A stretch of 64,000 bases of DNA from Rhodospirillaceae bacterium (GCA_002722885.1 PBNE01000005.1:1-64000), one strand, 5' to 3'; positions 52,690 to 63,958 are shown, counted from the stretch's first letter. Program-made: numbers and translations. The notes: generated from the letters alone by a model not told the origin.

Positions 52690-54036
52690 TCAGGCTATCG
52701 CTAACGCCATCTTCTTGAAGCGCTCGAGGTCTTTGATTTCTATACCGACCTTCAGGGCGACCTCGCGTTCACCGTCGGAACGTTCGAGGACTTCGCCGTG
52801 GTCATAGAGGAAGCTGAGCGCCTTGCCGTCCGTCACCGAGACCTTGAGGTCGACCACCTGCCGACCGGCCCAGACGCGGCGGCTGACGATATCGAGAAGA
52901 GCGTCGATGCCTTCGCCGGTGATGGCCGAAATGGCCGTGGCGTCACTGCGGCGGCCGACGCTTTCCTCGACCACCTCCCGTTCCTCAGGATCAAGCAGGT
53001 CGATCTTGTTCATGACCTCGATCATGCGTTCGTCACGCTGAGCCTCGTCGATGCCGAGCTCGTCGAGCACGCTCAGAACGTCATCGGCCTGCGTGCCGGC
53101 GTCGGGATCGCTCATGTCACGGACATGAAGCATGACATCGGCCTCGATAACCTCCTCCAGCGTGGCGCGGAAGGCCGCGACCAGAGCGGTCGGCAGATCG
53201 GAGATGAAACCCACGGTGTCTGACAGAATCACGCGGCGGCCCGACGGCAGATCGATGCCCCGCAGGGTCGGGTCGAGCGTGGCGAAAACCTTGTCGTCGG
53301 CATAAACCTTCGCGCCGGTGAGATGGTTAAACAGGGTTGATTTGCCAGCGTTCGTGTAACCGACCAGCGCAACGATGGGATACGGCACCTTGCGCCTGGC
53401 GCCACGGTGCTGCTCGCGCATGCGTACGACATCATCCAGCTCCTTGCGTAAGCGCGCGAGGCGCTCATCGATCAGACGGCGGTCGATCTCGAGCTGTGAT
53501 TCACCGGGCCCGCCAATCGCACCAAGACCACCGCGCTGCCGCTCCAGATGCGTCCAGCTCTTGACCAGGCGACTGCGCTGATACGTCAGGGCTGCCATCT
53601 CGACCTGCAGTACACCTTCACGGGTCGCCGCACGTGCGCCGAAAATGTCGAGGATCAGACCGGTCCGGTCGATGACCTTGGCATGGAGCTTCTTCTCAAG
53701 ATTGCGCTGCTGAACGGGACTGAGCGTGGTGTCGATGAACACCAGCTCGATCTCCTTTTCCTTGATGTAGCCGTGCAGATCCTCGACCTGGCCGGAACCC
53801 ATGTAGAGCCCCGGCTTGAGGCTACGCACGACGATGATCTCCTCAGAGACGATATCGAGATCAATGGCGCGCGCCAGCGCGACCGCTTCCTCCAGAGCAC
53901 GATCGTCGTCACGCGGGCGTCGCCACTTACCGCGCAGGGATGGATAGAGAACCAGGGTGCGGGTGGGTGCAGCCCTGGTGTCATAAAGCTCAGACGTCGA
54001 CCGTCTCCTCGCCTTCCTCGATCTCTTCGTGTTCAA
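52690..54036 (-). CDS. hflX: Ribosome-associated GTPase HflX
   Basis: 448 residues. N-terminal HflX domain ([20 protein letters not shown]), coiled middle with [20 protein letters not shown], and the G domain: [16 protein letters not shown] (G1), [23 protein letters not shown] (G3), NKIDLL (G4). It splits or rescues stalled ribosomes. ATG 54036 lies inside hfq (47-nt overlap); no later ATG precedes the conserved region, so this start is accepted. hfq-hflX order is conserved. Confidence 0.93.
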   Translation of the reverse strand: MNTKRSRKARRRSTSELYDTRAAPTRTLVLYPSLRGKWRRPRDDDRALEEAVALARAIDLDIVSEEIIVVRSLKPGLYMGSGQVEDLHGYIKEKEIELVFIDTTLSPVQQRNLEKKLHAKVIDRTGLILDIFGARAATREGVLQVEMAALTYQRSRLVKSWTHLERQRGGLGAIGGPGESQLEIDRRLIDERLARLRKELDDVVRMREQHRGARRKVPYPIVALVGYTNAGKSTLFNHLTGAKVYADDKVFATLDPTLRGIDLPSGRRVILSDTVGFISDLPTALVAAFRATLEEVIEADVMLHVRDMSDPDAGTQADDVLSVLDELGIDEAQRDERMIEVMNKIDLLDPEEREVVEESVGRRSDATAISAITGEGIDALLDIVSRRVWAGRQVVDLKVSVTDGKALSFLYDHGEVLERSDGEREVALKVGIEIKDLERFKKMALAIA

Positions 54037-54256
54037 AGAGACGGAGCGGTGCTGCTGGCATCACCGTCGAGATGGCGTGTTTGTAGACCAGCTGCGAATG
54101 ACCATCGCGGCGCAGCAGGACACAGAAATTGTCGAACCAGGTGATGACACCCTGGAGTTTGACACCGTTCCCCAGAAAAATGGTCACCGGCATCTTTGCC
54201 TTGCGGACACCGTTAAGGAACGTGTCCTGCAGGTTGTGCGGTCTGTCCTGAGACAT
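53990..54256 (-). CDS. hfq: RNA chaperone Hfq
   Basis: 88 residues. Sm1 and Sm2 motifs are clear: [27 protein letters not shown] and the YKHAISTV signature with Lys-His. An acidic C-terminal tail ([14 protein letters not shown]) is longer than needed for the core. It binds sRNAs and mRNAs as a hexamer. It is preceded by a 171-bp gap that must contain a promoter, and overlaps hflX. Confidence 0.97.
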   Translation of the reverse strand: MSQDRPHNLQDTFLNGVRKAKMPVTIFLGNGVKLQGVITWFDNFCVLLRRDGHSQLVYKHAISTVMPAAPLRLFEHEEIEEGEETVDV

Positions 54257-54427
54257 GGCGCAACCTCCCTCCCCTCTGTTTCTCGGGTGGTCCCGCCGAT
54301 CCCCCGACCGGTCCCGCCATCCGTTGACGCTCTTGCGCGTTGCGAGCCTAGTCGCAGTTGAGGGAGTCACACAAGGGTTGGGGCGACGGAGTTTTCAGGT
54401 CGCCACCCTTGCCGGTCGCAATCGACT

Positions 54428-55300
54428 TCAGGCCGCCTGCTCGGTGACCTCGCGTGCAAAAGCCAAGTAGGCGGCCAGAAGCGTGCGCGTGGTCGTTCCG
54501 GGTTGACCGTTGCCGATCACGGTGTCGTCGATCTGGGTCACCGGCTTCACGAAGGAAGTCGTGCTGGTCAGAAAGGCCTCACGCGCACCGAGCGCCTCTT
54601 CGACCGAAAACGCTCTTTCCACGACCTCAATTCCGTTTTCTGCCGCCAGCTTGATCACCCGGTCGCGCGTGATGCCGGGCAAGATATCATTGCCGGCAAG
54701 CGGCCTTGTGACCAGGCGGTCTTCCAGATCGACGATCCAGGCATTCGACGAACTGCATTCAGTGACGTTGCCATCACCGTCGTAGAGCCAGGCCTCATAG
54801 GCCCCTTGCCGAGTCGCCGCCGTCTTGGCCATGGCGTTGGGAAGTAGGGAGACGGTCTTGATGTCGACCCGTTCCCAGCGATTGTCCGAGAGCGTGATGA
54901 CCTTCACCCCACCGATGGTCTCGGGATCGCTGGGCAGCACGACGCTCTTGGCCGTGCAGACAACCGTCGGCGTCAGGGCCTCGTTGTCGTAGGCGTGATT
55001 GCGCGGGGACGTGCCACGGTTGATCTGCAGGTAGACCATGCCGTCGGTGACGCGGTTGCGCAGGATCGTCTGGTCCATGATGTGGATCAGCGCCCGGTCA
55101 GACATCGGCGCGACCATATCGAGCTCTCGGATGGAGCGCGCCAGACGGACCATATGCCCGTCCTCGTCGACCATGCGGCCCGCCATCACCAGGATCACCT
55201 CATAGACGCCATCGGCAAAGTTGTGGGCACGATCGTCGATGTGAACATGGGCGGCTGAGTGAGGCAGATAGCGCCCGTTGACATATGCAATGCGTGACAT
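54428..55300 (-). CDS. dat: D-amino-acid transaminase (class IV PLP)
   Basis: 290 residues. Fold IV markers: IDDRAHNFADGVYEVI near residue 21, the PLP Lys in VDIKTVSLLPNAMAK near 145, WLYDGDGNVTECSSSNAWIV and ILPGITRDRVIKLA. The order after trkA and before hfq is common in alphaproteobacteria. It transfers amino groups between D-amino acids and 2-oxo acids; branched-chain activity cannot be ruled out. It could use the D-amino acids from the hydantoin pathway in this genome. Confidence 0.88.
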   Translation of the reverse strand: MSRIAYVNGRYLPHSAAHVHIDDRAHNFADGVYEVILVMAGRMVDEDGHMVRLARSIRELDMVAPMSDRALIHIMDQTILRNRVTDGMVYLQINRGTSPRNHAYDNEALTPTVVCTAKSVVLPSDPETIGGVKVITLSDNRWERVDIKTVSLLPNAMAKTAATRQGAYEAWLYDGDGNVTECSSSNAWIVDLEDRLVTRPLAGNDILPGITRDRVIKLAAENGIEVVERAFSVEEALGAREAFLTSTTSFVKPVTQIDDTVIGNGQPGTTTRTLLAAYLAFAREVTEQAA

Positions 55301-55317
55301 GACCGACGTCCCTGAGG

Positions 55318-56694
55318 TCAGAAGAATTCGAGGCCGACCGAGAAGAGCTTTTCCACCTTCTTGATTAGGTCGGCATTGGTGAACAACACTACACGGTCGT
55401 GCGCCTTGATCTGGGTGTCTCCGCGCGGAACGATTATCTCGCCCTCACGAATGACCGAGCCGATCAGAATGCCCTTGGGCAGGCGAATATCACGGATGCT
55501 CTTGCCCGTGATGTTCGACGTCTCCAAAGCCTCGGCTTCGATGAACTCACCTGCGCCTTCGCGCACGCTATAGACGCCACGGATGCGCCCACGGCGAACA
55601 TGCTGAAGGATTGTCGAGACCGTCGAGCCACGCGGGTTCACAACGGCATCGACACCAAGCTGTCCGACCAGGGGGCCGTAGCTGGTCGAATTCACAAGGG
55701 TGATCGCCCAGTCCGCACCCAACCGCTTGGCCAGAAGCGACGACAGGATGTTGACCTCATCATCGTTGGACACAGCCACCACGGTTTCGGTCTGCGCGAC
55801 ATTGGCCTCTTCGAGAATCTCTCGTTCGAGTGCATCTCCCAGAAGAACCGTGGTCCGCGAGAGCTGGTCAGCCGCCTGGCGCGCCCGTTCCTCTCCCAGT
55901 TCGATCAGCTTGCAGCGAACGTCGGGGTGCTCCTCTTCCAGCTCGTGGGCGATGAAGAGACCGATGTTGCCGCCGCCAATCAGGATCACTCGACGCGCTT
56001 CCGCTTCCTCATGCCCGAAGGCCGACATCGCCCGGCGGACATGCGCGGTATCAGCGACGAAATAGACCTCATCGTTCTCCCGCATCTCTGTCTGCGGGGT
56101 GGGAACAATCAGTTCGTCATCACGGATGATCCCGACCACGAAAATCTTGAGATCGGGAAAGAGCTCCGTGAGTTCCTGCAACGGCGTGTCCAGCACGGGA
56201 CAGTCGGGCATGCAGCGCACCGCAACGGCGCGAACGCTGTCATCGGCCATGGGGATGACATCAAGCGCACCGGGCACTTCGAGCCGCTTGATGATCGCAC
56301 GCGCGACCTCGACTTCGGGCGAGATGATGACGTCAATCGGAAGTTGATCCCGGCCGAACATGTTGCGCCAGGCCGGTTCCAGGTAGGACTGGTGGCGCAC
56401 ACGCGCGATCTTGGTCGGCACGTTGAAGATCGAATGGGCCACCTGACACGCGATCATGTTGACCTCGTCGGCATAGGTCACCGCGATCAGCATGTCGGCG
56501 TCTTCGGCACCCGCCGCCGCCAGAACCGGCGGATGGGATGCGAAACCGACCTGCCCCCTCACGTCGATGGATTCGGTGATGCGCCGGATACGATCGGCAT
56601 CCTGATCGATGACCGTGACGTCGTTGGCCTCATTCGCGAGCTGACGTGCGATATTGAAGCCGACCTGGCCGGCACCGCAGACGATGACTTGCAT
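55318..56694 (-). CDS. trkA: Trk potassium transport regulator TrkA
   Basis: 458 residues with two RCK modules. Each has an NAD-binding Rossmann motif: VIVCGAGQVGFNIA at residue 3 and VILIGGGNIGLFIA near 235, with TrkA-C domains after each. It gates the TrkH/TrkG channel in the membrane. It lies directly downstream of ntrX with 14 nt between, the known alphaproteobacterial arrangement. Confidence 0.94.
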   Translation of the reverse strand: MQVIVCGAGQVGFNIARQLANEANDVTVIDQDADRIRRITESIDVRGQVGFASHPPVLAAAGAEDADMLIAVTYADEVNMIACQVAHSIFNVPTKIARVRHQSYLEPAWRNMFGRDQLPIDVIISPEVEVARAIIKRLEVPGALDVIPMADDSVRAVAVRCMPDCPVLDTPLQELTELFPDLKIFVVGIIRDDELIVPTPQTEMRENDEVYFVADTAHVRRAMSAFGHEEAEARRVILIGGGNIGLFIAHELEEEHPDVRCKLIELGEERARQAADQLSRTTVLLGDALEREILEEANVAQTETVVAVSNDDEVNILSSLLAKRLGADWAITLVNSTSYGPLVGQLGVDAVVNPRGSTVSTILQHVRRGRIRGVYSVREGAGEFIEAEALETSNITGKSIRDIRLPKGILIGSVIREGEIIVPRGDTQIKAHDRVVLFTNADLIKKVEKLFSVGLEFF

Positions 56695-56708
56695 GGATCA
56701 GCGCTCCT

Positions 56709-58121
56709 TCAGCCGCGGCCGGCCTTGTCGCCGCCTCGATCGTAATCGCCAATTCCCAGGGTCTTGAGCTTCCTGTGCAAAGCAGAACGTTCCATGCCGA
56801 CAAAGGTCGCCGTGCGGGAGATGTTGCCGCCGAAGCGCATGAGCTGGGAGTTGAGGTATTGCCGTTCGAAGATCTCGCGTGCCTCGCGCAGGGGCATCGT
56901 CATCATTTCCGTGTTGTCGCCGGGCGTGCGCGGTATTGCACTGTTGGAGACGATTTCAGGCGGCAGCATATCGGCGGTGATTCCGGTACCGGCATCGCTG
57001 GGTGACATGATCAGCAACCAGTCGATGACATTGCGAAGCTGCCGGACATTGCCCGGCCAGTCTGCCGCCTGCAGGAGGGCGATGGCGTCATCGCTGAGCT
57101 CACGAACAGCAAGTCCCTGCTGATCGGCAGCACGCTCAATGAAGTGCTGGCACAACAACACAACATCCTCACGTCGTTCGGTCAGAGTCGGGACACGGAT
57201 CGGCACGACATTGAGACGGTAATAGAGGTCCTCGCGGAAGTTGCCCTCAGCAATCTCGATTCCGATTTCCCTGTTCGCCGTGGCGATCACTCTGACGTCG
57301 ACCTGGACCGGGGTGTTGCCACCCACGCGTGAGAAGGTCTGTTCCTGCAAGGCGCGCAGAATCTTGCCCTGTGTCTCCAGGGGCATATCGGTCACATTGT
57401 CGAGCAACAAGGTTCCACCATGGGCGCGCTCGAACACGCCGACCGTTCGCGGCGAATCCTGCCCCATCGCACCACGTTCGGTCCCGAACAGTTCCTGCTC
57501 TACCCGGCCGGGCGCCATGGTTGCGGCATTGATCACAAGGAACGGCCCGTTCGCGCGTTGCGACATGCGATGGATCTGCCGCGCAACGACTTCCTTGCCA
57601 GCGCCGGCAGGCCCGGTGATCAGGACACGGCTGCCCGTGGGCGCCACACGTTTGACCGTGGCCCGCAACTGGGACAACGCCCCGGAGGTCCCAACCAGTT
57701 CGTCCTCGACCTTGGTCTTTTGACGCAGTTCTTCGTTCTCGCGACGCAGGCTGGCCGCTTCGATGGCGCGATTGACGATGACCAGAAGTCGGTCGGCCTG
57801 GAACGGCTTTTCGATGAAATCGTATGCGCCGACCTTGATGGCATTGACGGCAGTTTCTATGTTGCCGTGCCCGCTGATCATGATGACCGGGGTTTCGGGA
57901 TGTTCGGCGGAGAACTGCTCCAGCAACTCCATGCCGTCACGCTCACTTTCCTGGAGCCAGATATCGAGAATCACGAGCGACGGTACACGCGAGCGAATCG
58001 CAGCCTCGGCAGACTGTGAATCAGCCGCGGCCCGAACCGTGAAGCCTTCGTCCTCAAGGATGCCTGACAACGCAGAACGGATGTCGGCTTCGTCATCAAC
58101 GATCAGGATGTCATGCGCCAT
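56709..58121 (-). CDS. ntrX: Response regulator NtrX with altered AAA+ domain
   Basis: 470 residues from ATG 58121 (AGGAGA 5 nt upstream). Receiver domain with Asp53 in VILDIWLQ and Lys105. The AAA+ domain has Walker A GPAGAGKE at 170-177, but the GAFTGA sigma-54 loop reads GAMGQDS (217-223) and Walker B reads LLLDNVTDM with Asn242 where the catalytic Glu normally is. The C-terminal Fis-type HTH is intact (NISRTATFVGMERSALHRKL). It is phosphorylated by NtrY. It probably acts without sigma-54 remodelling. Confidence 0.93.
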   Translation of the reverse strand: MAHDILIVDDEADIRSALSGILEDEGFTVRAAADSQSAEAAIRSRVPSLVILDIWLQESERDGMELLEQFSAEHPETPVIMISGHGNIETAVNAIKVGAYDFIEKPFQADRLLVIVNRAIEAASLRRENEELRQKTKVEDELVGTSGALSQLRATVKRVAPTGSRVLITGPAGAGKEVVARQIHRMSQRANGPFLVINAATMAPGRVEQELFGTERGAMGQDSPRTVGVFERAHGGTLLLDNVTDMPLETQGKILRALQEQTFSRVGGNTPVQVDVRVIATANREIGIEIAEGNFREDLYYRLNVVPIRVPTLTERREDVVLLCQHFIERAADQQGLAVRELSDDAIALLQAADWPGNVRQLRNVIDWLLIMSPSDAGTGITADMLPPEIVSNSAIPRTPGDNTEMMTMPLREAREIFERQYLNSQLMRFGGNISRTATFVGMERSALHRKLKTLGIGDYDRGGDKAGRG

Positions 58122-60366
58122 CGGCGTCTCCTGACTCGGCTGACGTCCGATCAAGTGACAGAGTCACAACCGCGCAGGCGCCGGCGTCCCGATTGTTTGC
58201 GATGTCGAGATGCCCACCATGTTCCTCGATAATGCGCTGGGCGATGGCGAGGCCCAGCCCGGTACCCTTGTCACGGTGTGTCACGTACGGCTCGAAAAGT
58301 TTCTCACGGGGCCCCTCGGGCAATCCACGTCCGTTGTCTTCGATGCGGATGATACAATGTCCGCCTTCGGCAGCAACCGAGATACGGATGCGGCCCTTGT
58401 GTTCCCTGTCATGCGCGACGCCTTCGATCGCTTCAAGTGCATTCTTGATGAGGTTGTTGAGAACCTGACCGATCTGGCGGCGATCGCAGCTGACCAAAAT
58501 CTCTTCGGCACTGAACACGCGTTCGAAAGTCACGCCGGACCGCGCGACCTCCTGCAACGTCATGGCGTTCTCAACCAGCTTAACGGCATTTTCGGATGCA
58601 AACTCGGGCGACGGCAGCCGGGCAAAGTTCGAGAACTCGTCCACAATATGTCGGAGATCACGGACCTGACGCACAATGGTGTCTGTACAGGCCTCGAAAA
58701 TCTCGGGTGAGTCCTCAATCTGTGCGAGATACTTTCGCTTGAGGCGTTCGGCCGAGAGCTGGATCGGCGTCAGCGGATTCTTGATTTCGTGCGCAATGCG
58801 GCGGGCCACATCGCCCCAGGCAGCCTTGCGCTGGGCTGCCATCAGGGGCGTGACGTCATCGAAGGTGACGACATAACCACCGCGACGAACCACGTCGGCG
58901 TCACCGACGTCGTGATTCCGCTCCGAGCTGATCCGGACCATCAGATTGGTCATGTGACCGTCGCGCAGAAGCTCGATGTTACCCCAAGCCAGATGTTCAC
59001 GCCGTGTCATCGCGGCTGCCAGCAAGGCCGAGAGTTCGGGAACCGACTGACCGAGATGCCGACCGACCAACGCATGGTGCTCCAGCCCCAGAAGTTCCAG
59101 CGCGCGCCTGTTAGGCAGTTCCACGAGGCCAGCGTCATCAAGCCCGATAACACCGGCGCTGACACCCGACAGCACCGATTCCGTGAAACGGCGGCGGCTG
59201 TCGAGTTGTCGGTTGGCGTCGATCAGTTCATGACGCTGCGTCGCAAGCTGACCGGTCATGCGATTGAACGCTCGGCTCAGCGTGGCCAATTCGTCCGGCG
59301 CTTCGGTGTCATCCACCCGAGCCGTCAGGTCGCCGGCACGCACCCTCTCAGCGGCTCCTGCCAGTGCCGTGACCGGATGCACGATCCTCGACGCGAACTG
59401 CAGGGCAAACCAGATCGCGACAAACAGAAGCAGAAGCGCCGCCACCACGTAAACAAGTGCGAAGACTACCTGAATGTCATCACGCCGCAGCTCAAGAACC
59501 TGGAATTCATCAACGGCAGCAGCAACACGGTCGGTATGTCCGATCACCAGGGGGTCCACGAGGCGCCCGACGTAGAGATAAGCGCCCGGCACGCTCTCCA
59601 GTTCGATGAGCGCGCGAACACGGTCTGCTGCTTCGGTCGTGACCAGCACCACCTTGTTCGGTTCGGCGCGCACGAGAAGGTCGTCGGGAACACGTTGAAG
59701 GGCGAGCGAGAAGCTCAGCGAGGTCTGACCGAGGATGCGACCGTCCTGGAGGAACACCAACGCCTCAGCGATATCGCGCAAGGCGGCCTGGGCCTCCAGC
59801 ATCCGGCTAAGGTTGTACTCGGTCGCAAACAAAGCCGGGCCGGCACGATCAAGGTCACGCGCCATGGCAAGGACATGGGCTTCCAGATTGCTGGCGTGCT
59901 CGTCGAGATAGGCTTCGGCGACAACAACCGACTCGTCGAGAGCCGTTTTTACACGCTCGCTGAACCAGGCCTCGACTCCCAGATTGAAGAAGAGAGCCGA
60001 TGAGATTCCGACGAGAATGGCCGGCACGATGGCCGCGAGACTGAATGCGGCCACCAGCCTGGCTTGCAATCGCGAACCGGCCAGACCGCGCCGGCGTTGG
60101 GACCACAAGGCCACCAGCCGCCGCGCGACCACAGCGCCCAGAAGCAGCAACAAGATCAGGTCGACATTCAGCAGAATGATGATGGTGTCGGTGTCGGGCC
60201 CGAAGGGTCCGGATCGGGTCAGGGCGCCGTAGGTCGCGAACCCGCATAGGGTGGCCGCAACGGCGAGAAGCCAAGTCAGGCGGCGAGTCAGCCCGCGCCG
60301 CCGTGGCAACGTTCGCAGATAGCGCCATACGCGGCTGCTTGCGATTCCTCCGTCAACCGCCGTCAC
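58111..60366 (-). CDS. ntrY: Membrane sensor histidine kinase NtrY
   Basis: 751 residues. Four membrane segments in the first 330 residues frame a periplasmic region; then HAMP ([20 protein letters not shown]), PAS ([16 protein letters not shown]), the kinase His near residue 526 in [20 protein letters not shown], and ATPase boxes [30 protein letters not shown]. It responds to nitrogen or redox state and phosphorylates NtrX, whose gene it overlaps by 11 nt. Its start overlaps ntrC by 4 nt. Confidence 0.95.
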   Translation of the reverse strand: MTAVDGGIASSRVWRYLRTLPRRRGLTRRLTWLLAVAATLCGFATYGALTRSGPFGPDTDTIIILLNVDLILLLLLGAVVARRLVALWSQRRRGLAGSRLQARLVAAFSLAAIVPAILVGISSALFFNLGVEAWFSERVKTALDESVVVAEAYLDEHASNLEAHVLAMARDLDRAGPALFATEYNLSRMLEAQAALRDIAEALVFLQDGRILGQTSLSFSLALQRVPDDLLVRAEPNKVVLVTTEAADRVRALIELESVPGAYLYVGRLVDPLVIGHTDRVAAAVDEFQVLELRRDDIQVVFALVYVVAALLLLFVAIWFALQFASRIVHPVTALAGAAERVRAGDLTARVDDTEAPDELATLSRAFNRMTGQLATQRHELIDANRQLDSRRRFTESVLSGVSAGVIGLDDAGLVELPNRRALELLGLEHHALVGRHLGQSVPELSALLAAAMTRREHLAWGNIELLRDGHMTNLMVRISSERNHDVGDADVVRRGGYVVTFDDVTPLMAAQRKAAWGDVARRIAHEIKNPLTPIQLSAERLKRKYLAQIEDSPEIFEACTDTIVRQVRDLRHIVDEFSNFARLPSPEFASENAVKLVENAMTLQEVARSGVTFERVFSAEEILVSCDRRQIGQVLNNLIKNALEAIEGVAHDREHKGRIRISVAAEGGHCIIRIEDNGRGLPEGPREKLFEPYVTHRDKGTGLGLAIAQRIIEEHGGHLDIANNRDAGACAVVTLSLDRTSAESGDADGA

Positions 60367-61799
60367 CGTTCTGCTCCCTGCCCGCGGACAGACGCCAGAT
60401 CCAGATCGCGCAGTTTCTTGCGCAACGTGTTGCGGTTGATCCCAAGAATCTCAGCGGCGCGTAGTTGATTACCACCAGTGGCATCGAGTGTGAGTGCAAG
60501 CAGCGGCCGTTCCAGTTCGCGCAGCATGCGGTCATAGAGCCCGGGCGCCGGAAGTACGCCTGCATGGTTGTCGAAATAGGATTTCAGGTGGTGTTCGATG
60601 CTTTGCCCCAAATTGCCCGCTTCGGTTATGACCGTGCGGGGAGCCGCCTTGCTGAGCTCCGCTTCGACCTCACCCGCTTCGATCACGTCATCGGCACACA
60701 AGGCCGCAAGACGGCGCACAAGGTTTTCGAGCTCACGCACATTGCCCGGCCAGTGATGCCCTCCGAGCACTGCCATGGCTTCTCTGCTCAGGGCTTTTTG
60801 CGGCAGTCCCAGACCGATCGTGTCCTTCAGGAAATGGCGCGCCAGGGTGGCGATGTCTTCGCGGCGCTCGCGCAACGGCGGCACACGGATCGGAACGACA
60901 TTGAGCCGGTAAAACAGATCCTCACGAAAGCGTCCCTGCCTGATAGCAACCTGCAGATTGTGATGGGTTGCCGCCACAATCCGCGTGTCGGTCCGGATAG
61001 CATGACGCGAACCGACCGGTGCAAACACGCCTTCCTGAAGAACACGCAGCAAGCGTGTCTGTGCCTCAAGCGGCATGTCGCCGATTTCGTCGAGAAAGAG
61101 CGTGCCGCCCTGGGCCTGGGCAAAACGACCGTCCCGGCGCTGGTTCGCACCGGTGAAGGCCCCGCGTTCGTGACCGAAAAGCTCGCTCTCGATCAGCTCG
61201 CGCGGTATCGCAGCCATGTTGACGGCAACAAATGGTCCGGTCCGGCGGGCGCCGTACTCATGCAGGGCGCGCGCGACCAACTCCTTTCCGCTGCCGGACT
61301 CACCTTCGATCAGCACCGTGAGGTCGGTCGAGGCCAGGCGACCGATGGCCCGGAAAATGGTCTGCATCGCCGGCGAACGCCCGACGATGAGCGGCGACTC
61401 CTCGTCGTTTTCCATGTCGCCGGGCCGACGCTCGGAATCGTCCAGCGCCCGCGCAACCGTCGAACACAGCGTCTCGATATCGAAGGGTTTGGCGAGATAG
61501 TCATATGCGCCACTCTGTGTGGCGCGAACGGCCGTCATGAGTGTGCTGTGTGCGCTGACGACGATCACCGGCAAATCGGCGCGATGGCCATTGATCCGCG
61601 GGAGCAAATCCAGGCCATTGCCATCGGGCATGACGACATCGGTGATCACCAGATCACCTTCACCCTGCTGGACCCACTGCCAGAGTGTTTCGACCTTGCC
61701 AGTCGCCCGCGTTTCGAGCCCTTCGCGCTGCAGCGCACGTTCCATGACCGTACGCATGGAACGGTCATCATCGGCAATCAGGACAACGGGTTCGGTCAT
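60363..61799 (-). CDS. ntrC: Nitrogen regulator NtrC (sigma-54 activator)
   Basis: 478 residues from ATG 61799. Receiver with Asp54 in [14 protein letters not shown]+ with Walker [18 protein letters not shown], an intact GERGAFTGA-type loop ([13 protein letters not shown]), Walker [12 protein letters not shown], and arginine-finger [13 protein letters not shown]. Fis-type HTH at the end ([20 protein letters not shown]). It activates sigma-54 promoters under nitrogen limitation. The start overlaps the ntrB stop by 4 nt. Confidence 0.96.
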   Translation of the reverse strand: MTEPVVLIADDDRSMRTVMERALQREGLETRATGKVETLWQWVQQGEGDLVITDVVMPDGNGLDLLPRINGHRADLPVIVVSAHSTLMTAVRATQSGAYDYLAKPFDIETLCSTVARALDDSERRPGDMENDEESPLIVGRSPAMQTIFRAIGRLASTDLTVLIEGESGSGKELVARALHEYGARRTGPFVAVNMAAIPRELIESELFGHERGAFTGANQRRDGRFAQAQGGTLFLDEIGDMPLEAQTRLLRVLQEGVFAPVGSRHAIRTDTRIVAATHHNLQVAIRQGRFREDLFYRLNVVPIRVPPLRERREDIATLARHFLKDTIGLGLPQKALSREAMAVLGGHHWPGNVRELENLVRRLAALCADDVIEAGEVEAELSKAAPRTVITEAGNLGQSIEHHLKSYFDNHAGVLPAPGLYDRMLRELERPLLALTLDATGGNQLRAAEILGINRNTLRKKLRDLDLASVRGQGAER

Positions 61800-62905
61800 G
61801 ATTCGGCCTGCGATGCAGACAGGGGTAAGGCGACACGGAACACCGTATTGCCGGGCTCGCTGTCGACCCACACGGCACCGCCGTGACTGTCGATGATCTT
61901 TGATACAAGCGACAGCCCCAATCCTGATCTGGTTTCGCTGCCCGACACAAAGGGATCAAACAGGGTCGACCAGACCGAATCAGGAATGCCGCTTCCGTTG
62001 TCTGTGACAGTCACGACAAGCGGCAGCAACCGTGCCGCCGTGCCGCCCTGCCGGTGCCGGACGCTTCCGTCGTAGGCTGTCCCCAACGCGATGTCCCCGC
62101 CCTCGCCTGCAGCCTCAGCAGCGTTCTTGACGAGGTTGAAGAACACCTGGATCAGCGCATCACGGTTGCCATCAATCAAGGGCAAAGACGGATCGTAGTT
62201 TTCGTGCAGGTGCACCCCACGGGCCACACCAGCACGGGCCAGGCGGGCCACATGATCGAGCACCTCGTGGATGTTGAGTGGTTCGCGCGGCATCGGATGG
62301 CGTTCAGAGAACGCTTCCATCCGGTCTAGGAGGGCACAGACGCGGTCGACTTCATCAGCAATCAGGTGAGCCAGGTCGGCATCATCATCCGAGACCGCAG
62401 TCGCCAGAAGCTGTGCCGCACCGCGGATACCCGATAACGGGTTTTTGACTTCATGAGCCAGGGCAGCGGCCAGCCCCGACAGGGAACGCGCTGTGTTGCG
62501 ATTGCTCGACAAACCCTCCAGGCGTTCGCCCAGACCGCGTTCACGCATGCTCAGGAGACGGTTGCCATCCTCAACGTTGAAGATAATCTGGACATCAAAG
62601 ACACCATCCTGGAGGGGTGGCGGGCCGCTGAAATGGAACTCGCGCTCGCGCAAGGACGCCGCTCTCTCGCCGACGGCCTCACAGAGACTCTCCAAGGCAG
62701 AACCTGGGCCGAGAAGTTCCGCAAGTGTCCTGCCGGTCAGCTGTGAACGGCTGGAGCCCAACGCTTCTTCGGCACGAGCATTCGTCCAGAGAACCGTGCC
62801 ATTATCGCCGATCAGCAACAGGACATCCGGCAGTTGGTCCAGCAGAGACCAGGCATTCGGCATCGCACCTTCATCCAGCCCCATCTGCAGTGGAACGACG
62901 CTCAT
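61796..62905 (-). CDS. ntrB: Nitrogen sensor histidine kinase NtrB
   Basis: 369 residues. PAS domain ([20 protein letters not shown]), kinase His near residue 150 in [20 protein letters not shown], and ATPase boxes [19 protein letters not shown] and [10 protein letters not shown]. It is cytosolic and controlled by PII. The start overlaps dusB by 4 nt, so dusB-ntrB-ntrC-ntrY read as one coupled series. Confidence 0.95.
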   Translation of the reverse strand: MSVVPLQMGLDEGAMPNAWSLLDQLPDVLLLIGDNGTVLWTNARAEEALGSSRSQLTGRTLAELLGPGSALESLCEAVGERAASLREREFHFSGPPPLQDGVFDVQIIFNVEDGNRLLSMRERGLGERLEGLSSNRNTARSLSGLAAALAHEVKNPLSGIRGAAQLLATAVSDDDADLAHLIADEVDRVCALLDRMEAFSERHPMPREPLNIHEVLDHVARLARAGVARGVHLHENYDPSLPLIDGNRDALIQVFFNLVKNAAEAAGEGGDIALGTAYDGSVRHRQGGTAARLLPLVVTVTDNGSGIPDSVWSTLFDPFVSGSETRSGLGLSLVSKIIDSHGGAVWVDSEPGNTVFRVALPLSASQAES

Positions 62906-63885
62906 GCCGCCATCGCCCCCGCATTATCGGTGAAGGTTCGGGAGATTACATCAAGTACGGCAGAAGGCTCTTCCAGAGTATTGAGCAGTTTGCGCATGGC
63001 CGGACCGTGCGGCAGATGCTCCACATACCAGGCAAAATGCTTGCGGAAACACCGCACACCGAGAAGCACACCATGTTCGTCCAGCATGCCTTCAAAATGC
63101 TCAGATACGATCGCAGCAATCTCATCCTGATCCGGTTCGCAGGCAATCTTCCCTTCGAGCTCCGCCCCGATCACCCCGGGCAACCACGGTTTTCCCTGAC
63201 TGCCTCGGCCAATCATCACAGCGTCGGCACCGGATTGATCCAGGGCCTCCTCTGCTGTCGCAGTCGAGGTGACGTCCCCGTTGATCACAACCGGGACCGA
63301 TACCGCATCCTTGACCTCGCGGACGAAACGCCAATCAGCCTGCCCCTTGTAGAGTTGGGTGCGCGTGCGTCCGTGGACCGTGATAAGGTTGACGCCCAGT
63401 ACTTCTGCCTTCATGGCCAGTTCCGGCGCATTACGGTGTTGTTCATCCCATCCCGTACGCATCTTGAGCGTGACGGGAACAGGAGCTCTTTGAACAACAT
63501 TATCAATAATTTGTGATGCAAGATTCAGATCTTGCATCAAAGCTGAACCGGCATAGCCGTTGCAGACCTTCTTGGCCGGACAGCCCATGTTGATGTCGAT
63601 CAGATCGGCGCCCATTTCACAGGCCACCTGCGCTGCCTGGCCCATGGTCTCGGGATCGTTGCCGGCTAACTGCACGGCCATCGGCAGGTCGTCCGCGCCT
63701 TTGGTCGCACGACGGATCCCCTCGTTCGATCCCGTCAACAGCTCCCTGCCGACAACCATCTCAGAAAAGGTCAGTGCCGCGCCAAAGCGACACGCCAGAC
63801 GGCGGAATGTCACGTCTGTGATTCCGGACAACGGCGCCAGCAGAACCCGGTTGGGAAGCGTGTGTTGGCCAAGCGTGATGGGCAT
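62902..63885 (-). CDS. dusB: tRNA-dihydrouridine synthase DusB (NifR3)
   Basis: 327 residues. FMN barrel with LAPLSGITDVTFRRLACRFG, the catalytic Cys in DINMGCPAKKVCNGYAGSAL near residue 101, VTLKMRTGW, ITVHGRTRTQ and IGRGSQGKPWL. It reduces uridine in tRNA. In alphaproteobacteria it is known as nifR3 and heads the ntrBC operon. A probable NtrC site lies 22-38 nt upstream. Confidence 0.95.
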   Translation of the reverse strand: MPITLGQHTLPNRVLLAPLSGITDVTFRRLACRFGAALTFSEMVVGRELLTGSNEGIRRATKGADDLPMAVQLAGNDPETMGQAAQVACEMGADLIDINMGCPAKKVCNGYAGSALMQDLNLASQIIDNVVQRAPVPVTLKMRTGWDEQHRNAPELAMKAEVLGVNLITVHGRTRTQLYKGQADWRFVREVKDAVSVPVVINGDVTSTATAEEALDQSGADAVMIGRGSQGKPWLPGVIGAELEGKIACEPDQDEIAAIVSEHFEGMLDEHGVLLGVRCFRKHFAWYVEHLPHGPAMRKLLNTLEEPSAVLDVISRTFTDNAGAMAA

Positions 63886-63906
63886 TTTTTCAGCAACATC
63901 TGGGGC

Positions 63907-63923
63907 TGCACAAAATTTGTGCA
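63907..63923. promoter_or_regulatory. Probable NtrC binding site upstream of dusB-ntrBC
   Basis: TGCACAAAATTTGTGCA is a 17-bp dyad (perfect symmetry around the central base) with the TGCAC/GTGCA half-sites of the NtrC consensus TGCACCA-N3-TGGTGCA. It lies only 22 nt before the dusB ATG, so bound NtrC would block the promoter: an autorepression site, as known for nifR3-ntrBC in Azospirillum. There is no second copy visible in the remaining sequence. Confidence 0.7.
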
Positions 63924-63958
63924 GTTCTACGACCTACAACGGCCGGACGCAACGATGA

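Noticed and set aside
55399-56745. 448-codon plus-strand frame
   Set aside because: Antisense to trkA, whose two RCK domains are unmistakable.
58789-61886. 404- and 473-codon plus-strand frames
   Set aside because: Antisense to ntrY and ntrC, with no protein family resemblance.
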